NCBI RefSeq assembly: GCF_901000735.1 | Contig: NC_081546.1 | Coordinates: 25,918,529 to 25,982,528, forward strand | Source of the DNA: Corylus avellana | Taxonomy: Eukaryota; Streptophyta; Magnoliopsida; Fagales; Betulaceae | Length of the DNA stretch: 64,000 nucleotides | Reading direction: 5' to 3' | Part shown: positions 55,201-64,000 of the stretch, piece after piece | Numbering within the stretch: position 1 is the stretch's first letter | Layout of the letters: every line of letters starts with the position of its first letter | Position numbers and translations under genes: made by a program | Notes under the pieces: generated by a model | What the model saw: the letters and a program-made list of their open reading frames with translations, nothing else | Told to the model about the DNA's origin: nothing | Databases searched by the model: none

Positions 55201-55805
55201 TTAAATGGTTAATGTTATCATTTATGATTGACCCAATTTATTGATATCATTCCCCTTAAGAAGCTGCTATTGATATGCAAGGTATTTTGTGATGTTAGGG
55301 CATGATACATGTAGAAAATGTGACTGTTGTATCAATTTCAACATTTGAGGAATTGTTGAGCATTATTCAAAGTGGATTTGAACAACGGCATACATCCGGA
55401 ACTCAAATGAATGAAGAAAGTTCAAGATCTCATCTAATACTCTCAATTGTTATTGAAAGTACCAACCTTCAAACTCGGTCTGTTGTGAGAGGAAAGGTAT
55501 CGTCATTATCAGTTATAGTATTTTATCTATGAATATATGATGAGATCAGCTTTTATGCACTTTGACTATGGTGAATGTACATGGTTTTGCATATACTTTG
55601 TGTCATTCTTTTGTCATTCAATGTTATGAAGGATTAATTTAAGTGTGATGATGTAGACAGTGAGATTGAAGCCTTGTCTTGGTTACTTGTTGAGTTGTCT
55701 TTTTTATTTTTATCTTTTTAGTGTTTGACCATCAAATGATTTCACATGCAGTTAAGTTTTGTGGATCTTGCTGGTTCAGAAAGAGTGAAGAAATCAGGCT
55801 CTCTT
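49265..55805 (+). CDS. KCBP: Kinesin-like calmodulin-binding protein (kinesin-14), incomplete at both ends
   Basis: Minus-end-directed, calcium/calmodulin-regulated microtubule motor (the ZWICHEL protein in Arabidopsis). Exons that splice in phase: 49265-49503, 49809-50136, 50329-50428, 50514-50695, 50897-51012, 51208-51310, 51988-52140, 52243-52389, 52500-52685, 53205-53309, 53462-53602, 53694-53888, 54023-54149, 54285-54487, 54596-54778, 55036-55131, 55299-55496, 55752-55805+. They give about 952 open codons: partial MyTH4 ([12 protein letters not shown]), FERM, coiled coil, then motor with P-loop [16 protein letters not shown] and [12 protein letters not shown]. The first 120 or so residues, including the start of MyTH4, are missing; ATG 49,265 is only the first in-frame Met. 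One coiled-coil exon seems lost between 52,685 and 53,205. The last motor exons and calmodulin-binding tail are not found after the gap. Confidence 0.9.
51468..51856 (+). mobile_element. 5'-truncated LINE fragment in a kinesin intron
   Basis: A 389-bp insertion with a 3' A-run and a 22-bp target duplication at 51,446-51,467 and 51,857-51,878 (sequence beginning AAGATCTTATTATTTTATTT). It encodes the end of a LINE ORF2: [20 protein letters not shown] followed by FEDKE, without RNase H. It is thus a third LINE subfamily in this window. It is confined to the intron between exons 6 and 7. Confidence 0.88.
54488..54595 (+). other. Probable GC-AG intron of the kinesin gene
   Basis: The in-phase junction is ACAAGG|GCAAGT ... 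TGCAG|CATTTGG, giving [14 protein letters not shown] where the family has [20 protein letters not shown] is the preferred sequence of the rare GC donor class; no GT donor keeps the frame here. Confidence 0.65.
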
Positions 55806-55905
55806 NNNNNNNNNNNNNNNNNNNNNNNNNNNNNNNNNNNNNNNNNNNNNNNNNNNNNNNNNNNNNNNNNNNNNNNNNNNNNNNNNNNNNNNNNNNNNNN
55901 NNNNN
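55806..55905. other. Assembly gap, 100 N
   Basis: It cuts the kinesin motor domain right after the switch-II-region exon; the sequence beyond is unrelated to kinesin. Confidence 0.99.
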
Positions 55906-57426
55906 TTTATTTCCTATGGTTCTATTCTTTTTTTTTTTTTGTGCTTTAATTATTTCTATTCTAATTTATATACTATTGTTTATTTTTTTTAGTTTCCATT
56001 GTTGTTCATTGAGTAGTGTGTTTTTGTGTGTAATATACACACATTGTTTACGTGTTTAATTTATGGACGACATTGGCTTTCAAGGTTTCATTGAAACCAC
56101 TAGAAGTATATAGAAAAATATAGTTCTTTCCCATTATAGTAGTATTTTTTTTTTATGTGGTTTTGTTCTTATGGTTCCGTATCCTGTCTTTATTTTCCAT
56201 TATAATATATATTGTTTCTAATTCAAATTGATTATTATTATTTTTTAAAATTGTACACTAAATTTAGGGGAATGATAGTGAGTTATCGTTTGTTTTGGTA
56301 CGAGATATGACTATTTTTTTGTTTATGTTGTTTGTTGATTTTTTTTTTCTTCCAACCACCCTTTGCATATATAACGTAAAAGAAACTTTTTCTCACAACC
56401 AACAGTCTTTTTATTTACCAAGTAACCAAGCTAACTAGAATTGGGTATAAACATTTACAAGACTCACTTAAATACTTATAAGATTGTTAAAATTGGAATT
56501 TTATATTAAGTATTGTTGAAAGTTTGTCTTGAATGGTTATATATAACCAAAACGTATGGTTTCAAAATAACATAATGTTGGTAGTACAAGTTTTCCAGAT
56601 TTTTCTATTCATGTCTTATTTTTAGATACTCTAATATTAGTTGATGAGAAGAAAGTTCAATTATTGAAAGAAATGTTAATTATTTTAGTATCAATATTTG
56701 AAAGAAAAGTATTTTTCAATGGAGAAAAAAATGGTATTATTGTTGGGATATGATAGATTGTGGTTGGTTGGGTTTTGGTGACTTTGTTCATTTTTTATTA
56801 TTGATTAATTGATGTTTACATTTTGATAATTTTTCCCTTTATAGAGTTTTAAACTATATATATGGGAACAAATATTTAATACGTTCAATTTATAAGAATT
56901 AAACTTTATGAATTTTTAAATTTATTTAATATAAGGGTTTATGGTATTAAGTAAAGAAGGGAAATTTGGTTCAAAATGATCGTATAAATATTTTTCATTT
57001 TTAATAGCCAATGAGTTAATTGAGCGAAGAAGAAAAAATTTGTTATTGATAAGCTCGTCATATATCATATATATATATAAAAGCCGAGTTTTGACGTAAA
57101 GAGACACGTGTCCATATCAGAATTGCGACACGTGTCCATATTTTTTAATTGTTGTTTTATTTTTTAAAAAATAAAAATCTTAAATTTTATTTTGTATCAT
57201 TAATTTTTTTAAAGATTTGCCGTGTCCATATTTTTTAATTGTTGTTTTATTTTGTATCATTAATTTATTAAAAAATTTGCGAAATTAATTTATTAAAAGA
57301 TTTGCAAGTTCAAAATTTTCAGTATGTATGAATATTTTCTACAACAAATTATTGCATATAGCAGATGATTTTTTTCCCTAAAAAATAATTATTTTGTAAC
57401 TGTTAATTGGTAACATACCTTCAAAT
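55906..57426. other. AT-rich intergenic sequence, no kinesin exons
   Basis: I searched for the remaining motor exons (expected words INKSLSALG, YRNSKLT-type, NVSP) in all forward frames and found none. Short repeats of GTGTCCATATTTTTTAATTG occur at 57,109-57,260. Confidence 0.5.
57103..57136. promoter_or_regulatory. Paired palindromic G-box/ABRE-like sites
   Basis: GACACGTGTC occurs twice (57,103-57,112 and 57,127-57,136), 24 bp apart, about 0.7 kb upstream of the transporter start. CACGTG cores bind bZIP/bHLH factors. Being part of a small local repeat weakens the case. Confidence 0.3.
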
Positions 57427-57500
57427 TTGATGTCCACACAAGAGGAGGGGAGGGGAGATTCGAACTAGTGGTGGTCTCTAGCCGATTGAGCTATTATTCT
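57427..57500 (-). mobile_element. tRNA-derived SINE fragment
   Basis: On the minus strand: TAGCTCAATCGGCTAGAGAC (box A), ACTAGTTCGAATC (box B), CCCCTCCCCTCC, TGTGTGGACATC. Same family as 20,667-20,766, with an internal deletion between the boxes. Confidence 0.75.
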
Positions 57501-57743
57501 TAATTGAATTAGGTTTGCATAATTTTTTTTTTTTTTTTTTAAAAAAAAACTTTATTAGTTTCAAGCGCGTAAATTGCACCCGCACTTCCCTCGAGTAAAA
57601 ATTTGATTCCCTTCGAGAATTCTCAAAGTGATCTTTAGATCCAGCCAATAGGGACAGCAAAGAATGATGAGCATATCATCGATTATGCAAATAAATTGGG
57701 CGGCTTATCCAAAGCAACAGCAAAGCTCCAAAACTTGTCACTC

Positions 57744-57751
57744 TTTATATT
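57744..57751 (+). promoter_or_regulatory. TATA-like element of the ammonium transporter
   Basis: TTTATATT lies about 75 bp before the ATG at 57,823, followed by a CT-rich leader (CCCCCCTCATTCTTTCTCTC). Confidence 0.4.
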
Positions 57752-57822
57752 GTAATCCCCTCTAAGTTTGCCCAAAATTTCCAAACAATATTCTATCTCT
57801 TCCCCCCTCATTCTTTCTCTCA

Positions 57823-59765
57823 ATGAATAATAGCAATTTTCAGGGTCTCCCTAAGGCACTATACCCAGACTATGGATCCCCAGAATGGAACAACAAAGGA
57901 GACAATGCATGGCAACTCACAGCAGCAACTCTGGTGTGCCTACAAAGTGTTCCCGGGCTCGTTATCCTTTATGGGGGCATGGTGAAGAAGAAATGGGCCG
58001 TGAACTCCGCATTCATGGCACTTTATGCCTTTGCCGCCGTCCTCATTTGTTGGGTCCTATGGGCCCATCACATGTCCTTCGGAACCAAACTCATTTCAAT
58101 AGTGGGCCGGCCCAAAGTGGCGCTGACCGAAAAGTTTATCTTGGCCCAATATCCACTTGGGTATGTGCCAATGGCTGATTATGTGTATTATCAGTTTGCT
58201 TTTGCTGCCATTACTGTGATACTGCTTGCTGGGTCTCTGCTGGGGAGGATGAACTTCAACGCCTGGGTGGTGTTCGTCCCATTGTGGCTCACTTTTTGTT
58301 ACACAATTGGGGCCTTCACTATATGGGGCAATGGGTTTCTTGAGCCATACATAATTGATTATGCGGGTGGTTTTGTTATTCATCTTTCTTCTGGGGTTGC
58401 TGGTTTCACTGCTGCTTATTGGGTAATTGGCATGCATACTCATCATTTTGTACAGTCTTAAACCACGTTAAATATAGACCCCTAAACTCATGTTACACGT
58501 TAAATATTCAGAAAAAGTGAAAGATATAAAGAATGAGATAGGATAGGTATGGAGCTCATTGTTCCGAGTAGCTGATGCAAGTGAGCCCTACATTGAGCCT
58601 CACTTACCTGCCTAAAATGGGTACAATTCGGACAAATAATTTCAAAGAACCTCGATCCTTACATGATCTACCTACCTATAGGGGCTTAATAAGTCTATAA
58701 GTTTGGGCTATTAATATATTTTAATAATTATTTTTGTGATTATTATTTAACGTGGAATTAATATCCACACCATAGTATATGGGTGCTTGTTCTAATCACT
58801 TTACTGATATTATGATTTCATGATTGTGATGATGATACAGGTTGGGCCCAGACACTCGCACGACAGACAACATTTTCCACCAAACAACATAATTCAAATG
58901 TTGGGAGGTGCAGGGTTTCTATGGTTGGGATGGACGGGTTTCAATGGTGGATCTCCATTTTCAGTGAATGGGATCGCATCTCTGGCCATTCTTAACACCC
59001 ATCTATGCACTGCCACCAGCCTCTTGGTGTGGGTTTCCATGGACATGATCGTGTACAAGAAAAGCTCTGTAATTGGTGCAGTCCAAGGAATGATCACTGG
59101 ACTCGTTTGCATTACACCGGGAGCAGGTTAACTCTTAAACTTGATGCATTTTTAACGTGCGAAATCGTAGGCCAAACAAACTCTTAAGATTACGTACCTA
59201 GATATCGTTTTCTGAGAATGAGTTTATCTTTGCATGCACGGGAATTGTGTTTCCATGGGCAGCGCTACTTATGGGAATATTGTCTGGTTCCATACCATGG
59301 TATACCATGATGGTCTTGCATAGGAAATCAGCGTTCTTTCAAAGCGTGGACGACACATTAGGGGTCTTCCACACACATGCTGTGGCTGGCACCTTGGGGG
59401 GGCTCCTCTCCGGCATCTTTGCCAAACCCAACCTTTTGACACTGATGTACGGACAAAAATACGGTCCAGGCTTAGTATACAGTTTTTCCAATGGAGAATT
59501 CAAAAAGGGCCTCAACCAAATAGGCTACCAGCTTGCCGGAGCTGCTTTTGTCACTGCATGGAACACCGTCATGACGAGCTTGATTTGTATTCTGATAAGC
59601 CAGATTGTTAGTCTTAGGATGAATGAAGATGACCTTGAGAGTGGCGACGATGCTGCGCATGGAGAGGAGGCGTATGCACTTTGGGGTGATGGGGACAACA
59701 TGCCAACCTCTCGTCGTTGGCTAATATCTCCGAGAATACCTTCCCTTTGTGGCCGAAACGTCTAG
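57823..59765 (+). CDS. AMT: Ammonium transporter, AMT2 subfamily (AMT2/3/4 type)
   Basis: Membrane ammonium transporter with the usual 11 helices. Exons: 57,823-58,422 (200 codons), 58,841-59,126, and about 59,242-59,765, in phases 0 and 1. Signatures include [39 protein letters not shown] with the first conserved pore His at residue 187, and [13 protein letters not shown] with the second. The conserved cytosolic tail [16 protein letters not shown], used for allosteric shut-off between trimer subunits, is present. Introns and sequence place it in the MEP-like AMT2 subfamily rather than AMT1; some members are induced by mycorrhiza. Oddity: the second intron has no in-phase AG acceptor. The best join (GGA at 59,241-59,243) is preceded by GG, and LVQGWAA of relatives reads IVFPWAA. 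It is either a splice-site mutation, making a pseudogene, or a base error. Confidence 0.88.
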
Positions 59766-60581
59766 CTTTGCACCAAAACTTCAATAAGAAATGCAGTAAC
59801 AGTCGTTACTGTGACTTGTATCTATTGCTTGTTGTATCAGTAAATGGTCAGGTTTGGCAGAAAACAGCGTAGATAGATGTGTATATTATGCATCAGTATG
59901 TCAATTCAGAAAAGTTCGTTAATTAAGCCGTGCACTGATCAGAAAGAGTTCAATAATTTTACCAACTCTAAATGATCCAACTACAAAACTTCAAATTTGA
60001 AAATCACTCGCACACCAAAAAAAGATGAAGAAAAGAATACTTATAGATAGAAGTTCTTTTGATGCAAAGAGAGCCTGTACATTCAATTAGATGGAATTAA
60101 TGGAGTGTCTTGTCATACATCGTTTGTGAAGAATTACATACAAACCAATCTGTATTTGGCTTTGGAAATTACATCTCCAGGTAAGAGTGTTTTGATAATC
60201 TACATGGCTTTGGAAATTACATCTCCAGGTAAGAGTGTTTTGATAATCTACATGGCTAGAATATTAAATTAAATACATGATTTTTTATCTACCTACAAAG
60301 AACAACATTTCCTGTACATACTATAATTTTGAAGTTTCTTTATACATCAACTGATTCCTCAGGGCATTCGTGACACTTCTAGTATTCCTACTGAAAAGAT
60401 ACAACAAAAGTTCTCCAAGAATAAGTTATCCTGCCACCCATGAGAAGATATATTTTGAACCATTTGTCTCTAAAAAAAAAAAAGACCAGCCACTAGCACA
60501 ATTGAACAATTTATGAACACGTTCCATTCCAATGTTTGATAAACAAACATAAAGGAGGATGCACCTTGTAATTGGTTAGTG
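59766..60581. other. Convergent intergenic region between AMT and BBD
   Basis: Holds the 3' ends of both genes (AATAAGAAATG after the AMT stop could be a poly(A) signal) and the 48-bp tandem duplication. No additional gene. Confidence 0.6.
60158..60253. repeat. 48-bp perfect tandem duplication
   Basis: Two identical 48-bp units (60,158-60,205 and 60,206-60,253) beginning GGCTTTGGAAATTACATCTC. Confidence 0.92.
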
Positions 60582-63284
60582 TTAATGTATTGACTCGCGA
60601 AGCTTCACTAGTTTGTCTCGGCACATGGCTGCAGGAACCGGTCATTAGACATAAATGATTCTCAAAGTTAGGAGCATGAATTCTTTTATCAAAAGATCAT
60701 TGAACATTGTGACTGAGCACTTACAAACTAAAAATGTAATCAGAGAAAAACGAGGGCTCTGTTCTAATATACCTGCATCTTTGTACCTTTCTTCTTTGAC
60801 AGCCAAATTCATATTATTCACCAAATCAAGCTCCTCAGATAGTATATCAGGACCATCTGCAGCACTGGACAAGATAAAACTCACCCTTAGAGATACAACA
60901 ATAACAGATGATAGCGAAACTGAGATCCCAAGTATGCACTCAATACCTGTCAAGAGAGACATCATATGTAGACTTCGTAGACTTAGTATTACGTATTCCG
61001 CCCATTCCATAACCAATTCTAATAGCATCTGTCAAGACAATTTGTCTACTTACATATATAGGAGCCTGCAGAAAGCAAATTCCAAACAAGATTATGATAG
61101 TGAAAATCATGGAGTAATTGAGTTCCTATCAGATTAAAGTGGCTTTTAAGAAACATCCATGCAAAACCCATGGATTTTTGTCAGAAAGATTATAATTTGT
61201 TGATATCAACAGGGATAAGGGGGTGCAAAGCTGGGCTTCTATATCTGAATACAGTGACAATTAGTGTACAGATCAAGGAAACTTCAACAATCTTGAACTG
61301 CAAAGCCAGGGTTTCATTATTTTGCAAAAATTTAATTGCTGGATTTGCACTGCAAAGGTGTGGCAAATATGTACCTTGCATCGATTTGCCACATTTATGG
61401 CATCTGAGGGACGTGCATCCACACTTAGAATGTCATTTTTCCCAGGCTGCAAATAATAAAAGCCTTAATGTAACATAAAACTTAAATTTCATACATATAC
61501 TCTTATGTTTGCAGACAATCAAGGCATACTATTAATAAATTTATAACCACCTTGCTAAAATATAGTCTGGCAAAGTAAGTATTAATCACCCTTTCTGTAA
61601 TTCTCACCATATTGACCTGAAACCACAACTCAATAGCATTATACAACAGTTTCCACGTAAAAGAAAAGAACTTCATAAAACAAAAGAGCAGTGCTATCAA
61701 GCCGGAAATTGAGAGTCAGTTTCAGTCCCCTATCTTTACAAACTTATACTAAAAGCAGTTGCTAGCATTGTCATTGACACACAACAAAAAATAGCAACTA
61801 AAGCAGGAAAATGAACAAATAATACAAGCCTTCAGATTTTAGACTGTAATAACACGTAAGAAAATTAGCTTCATACTTCATAGTCTAGTTTTTCCAAGAG
61901 ATTTCTGACAAACTGGAATTGATCTGGGGAATCCTGCAGCAAGTATAAACATGAGGGTTGAATGTTGGTATTACAAAAAGAAACAACAAATATCAAGAAA
62001 AATATCAAGAAATTACCCCATTCTTATCTTCCAATTGTGGCTCTATAAGTTTTTGAATAGCAGAGTCCCCTGCAGTAGTAGACATTTCAGGTTTCTCTAT
62101 TCAGATATGTTCAGAAATGACAATCACAATGACAGAAGAGAACACCATGCTGATTATGATTGAAGTTCATCCGCATACCTACAATAATCGGTAGCAAAAA
62201 CTCTCCATCACAAGAAATCTTGAGGAAGATCGTAGGACTCTGAAAGTGGTGAAAAAGATCCTTTCCAATTAAATCGACACCAACTCGAGGTTTTTTTCCT
62301 TGGCCTGAAAAGGGAGCCAATTGACCAGGCCAGGACTGCCATTTCCTCTCTTTTAGAAATCCTTGCTTCCACATACGATAATGCAAGAATGTTTCTGCAC
62401 TAAGTTGACTTAATGAGAAAAGCTCAGAGATGCAAAGACAAGGATGGACCATTAGCATCCTCAATGGTTTGAAGTTCTCAAGTTATAAGATTAGGATCCT
62501 CTAGATTTTCTAGGGAAAATCTACGGTGGAGTTCTTATACTCCTAACCATTATCTTTAATTAAATAGTTTAGATTTTACCATCTCAACATTTATCACTAG
62601 CAAAGCATCCCCAGTTTTTCTTTAATTCATTCTGTCACTAAATTGTATAGTGACTAAAGAAAATCTAAACCATTTGATTCAAAATATTCGTTAAAATTTA
62701 AGAATTCAACCATGGAGTTAATCTATAAAATCTAGAGGATCCCTCTACCATGTGCAACGAAAAAAAACATACCACGCAACTGATTTCAAAATACTAATAC
62801 AACTATAATTAGCAACCAAATTTGGCAGTTAAAATACGCTGCCAAAATAAGCTCAACATAATAAGTAAAGCAACACATTCCTAAACATCATCAAAATTCA
62901 AACAAAGCTTAATACGAAATCCGCCATAGAATGCAATATTGATTAAACTTCCACGAAGGTTTCTGATAATCAAAAAAAAAAAAAAAAAAACCACCAAAAT
63001 TTGAGGAAAAATATGAGAGATTAAGGACCTGAGAGAAGGAGAGAAGCTTCGAGAAACTCGTGGCCGCTATCATCGCCAGCATTGCCGGATCCGCCGCCCA
63101 AGCCTGCTGTTCCGCGGGAAGACTTGCAAGAAACGACGAGGATTGGGAGGAGCCTACGACACCGTTTTGCCCCCACACCAAACCGAATCGAGCCAGGGTT
63201 CGAGCTCGAACGGCTCGCATTTCCTTGATCGCTTAAGGTCCCGAACCCCGATACTGTACGGACGCAAAGACGCGCTCCGAGCAT
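60582..63284 (-). CDS. BBD: Bifunctional nuclease in basal defence response (BBD), complete
   Basis: Nine exons, all in phase, minus strand: 63284-63029, 62394-62179, 62069-62017, 61933-61877, 61616-61551, 61446-61375, 61065-60947, 60864-60773, 60628-60582. They give 325 codons plus TAA, the same length as Arabidopsis BBD1. After a Ser/Arg-rich leader (MLGARLCVRTVSG) come LEASLLLSETFLHYRM and SPTIFLKISCDGEFLLPIIVG. The DUF151/BFN nuclease core follows: MVRITERVINTYFARLYFSK, ILSVDARPSDAINVANRCK, APIYVSRQIVLTDAIRIGYG. The end is an UvrB/C-like helical motif EERYKDAAMCRDKLVKLRES. Family work reports RNase/DNase activity and a role in ABA-dependent callose defence. All introns are GT-AG. A MITE sits in intron 1. 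The start was chosen because the next upstream Met would add a leader lacking in relatives. Confidence 0.93.
62494..62742. mobile_element. Foldback MITE in BBD intron 1
   Basis: Inverted ends GGATCCTCTAGATTTTCTAG and the complement of TCTAGAGGATCC; the arms also share GGAGTTCTTA / TTCAACCATGGAGTT. About 249 bp, no coding capacity, and it does not disturb splice sites. Confidence 0.75.
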
Positions 63285-64000
63285 CTTTAATATTACGGAG
63301 AGAGAGAGAGATGCTGGCTGCGCTAAGCTGAAGCTGAAAAGCACCAATGAGGAAACAGAAGCGGAGTGATCGTTGAATAATGAGACGGGTTTATTCTATA
63401 GTATTTTTCTTAATTTACAAGGATGATCGGAATAATAAAATGTCCTTTAGATATAATAATATTAGGACAAAGTCTTCAGTAGATAACATTATGGACGATG
63501 TTTCAGTTTAAAATGTGTTAAAACAGATTTGATTGTGTCTAAGCTATTCAATTTGTGAGAAAAATAATAAAAAATGGAGAACTTTGATGCATAAGAAGGA
63601 AAGAGGTAGCTCAATCGGCTGAGACTACGCTTAATAAAGCAGAAGTCATTAGTTTGAATCCCCCTCCCCCTTTTGTGCGACATATAAAAAAAAAAAAAAG
63701 TAGGCAAGATATTTGGAAAAGTAATAAATTGATTAGATAAAGAGTTTTGAGCAATAACCAAAAGTCATTTTTACGCTGTTGAGTTGCCTTATTGTCGTTT
63801 TTTATACCATGATTCATCTTTTACATGTGGTTCATCCTACGTTTACCTTGATTAAGACACAGTTTATCTTCAAGTTAGGGGTGCTCAATTAAATCATAAA
63901 TTCTGGTAAGGTGACAACTAAGTGGCCGTGTAGCACAATTACGGTTTGGGAATTGATTCCCAGTTATGCACGTGAAGAATTCTAAGGTTAATAATAGGTG
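63285..64000. other. Upstream region of BBD and intergenic sequence
   Basis: A (GA)n run at 63,297-63,312 would be a CT-rich leader on the BBD strand. A SINE lies at 63,603-63,699. No further gene up to the window end. Confidence 0.5.
63603..63699 (+). mobile_element. tRNA-derived SINE
   Basis: GAGGTAGCTCAATCGGCTGA (box A), TTAGTTTGAATCC (box B with one change), CCCCCTCCCCC, TTTGTGCGACAT and poly(A). Same family and orientation as 20,667-20,766. Confidence 0.82.

Noticed and set aside
58096..58446. 116-codon minus-strand frame across AMT exon 1
   Set aside because: Antisense of a well-supported transporter exon.
62111..62464. Single long frame as a separate gene
   Set aside because: It is BBD exon 2 read through its splice sites; the phase-correct exon is 62,179-62,394.

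Overview
The window looks like nuclear DNA of a dicotyledonous, probably woody, flowering plant. It is AT-rich, its genes carry many GT-AG introns, and it contains plant-type transposons, a tRNA-derived SINE family and plant-specific genes. Two are a kinesin-like calmodulin-binding protein and an oxidosqualene cyclase exon that resembles Fagales-type lupeol synthases. It is a draft scaffold with eight N-gaps; six are exactly 100 N (unknown size). Several unusual structures sit at those gaps and are probably assembly artefacts from a heterozygous diploid.

Left third (1-28,420): repeat-dominated. A roughly 250-bp satellite with a four-monomer higher-order pattern fills about 3,128-7,461. Next come two near-identical 5-6 kb segments (7,562-13,448 and 14,012-19,297), each with a lone first exon of a lupeol/beta-amyrin-synthase-like oxidosqualene cyclase on the minus strand. 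The first segment is wholly contained in the second and gap-bounded, so it is probably the other haplotype. Then comes a non-autonomous LTR retrotransposon (20,545-23,022) holding a SINE and a solo LTR. A CACTA transposon ending at 27,703 carries the 5'UTR and first exon of a heterotrimeric G-protein beta-subunit gene. The CACTA insertion appears polymorphic: the flanking sequence is present once without it and once with it.

Middle (28,421-47,020): a decayed Ty1-copia element (29,094-33,200) split by a 5'-truncated LINE; a long-TIR foldback element (37,085-37,820) carrying an in-frame host coding fragment between twin-hairpin ends; an inverted outlier of the satellite (about 40,441-41,047); and a full-length L1-type LINE on the minus strand (41,198-47,020 with target-site duplications) with two uninterrupted ORFs.

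Right third (47,021-64,000): the gene-rich part. A KCBP/kinesin-14 gene (+) keeps an open frame across 18 exons but lacks its N-terminus and one coiled-coil exon, and stops in a gap inside the motor domain. An AMT2-subfamily ammonium transporter (+, three exons) has an irregular second acceptor site. A complete nine-exon bifunctional nuclease (BBD) gene lies on the minus strand, tail-to-tail with the transporter. No operon-like logic links these three genes. No CRISPR, rRNA or genuine tRNA gene was seen.
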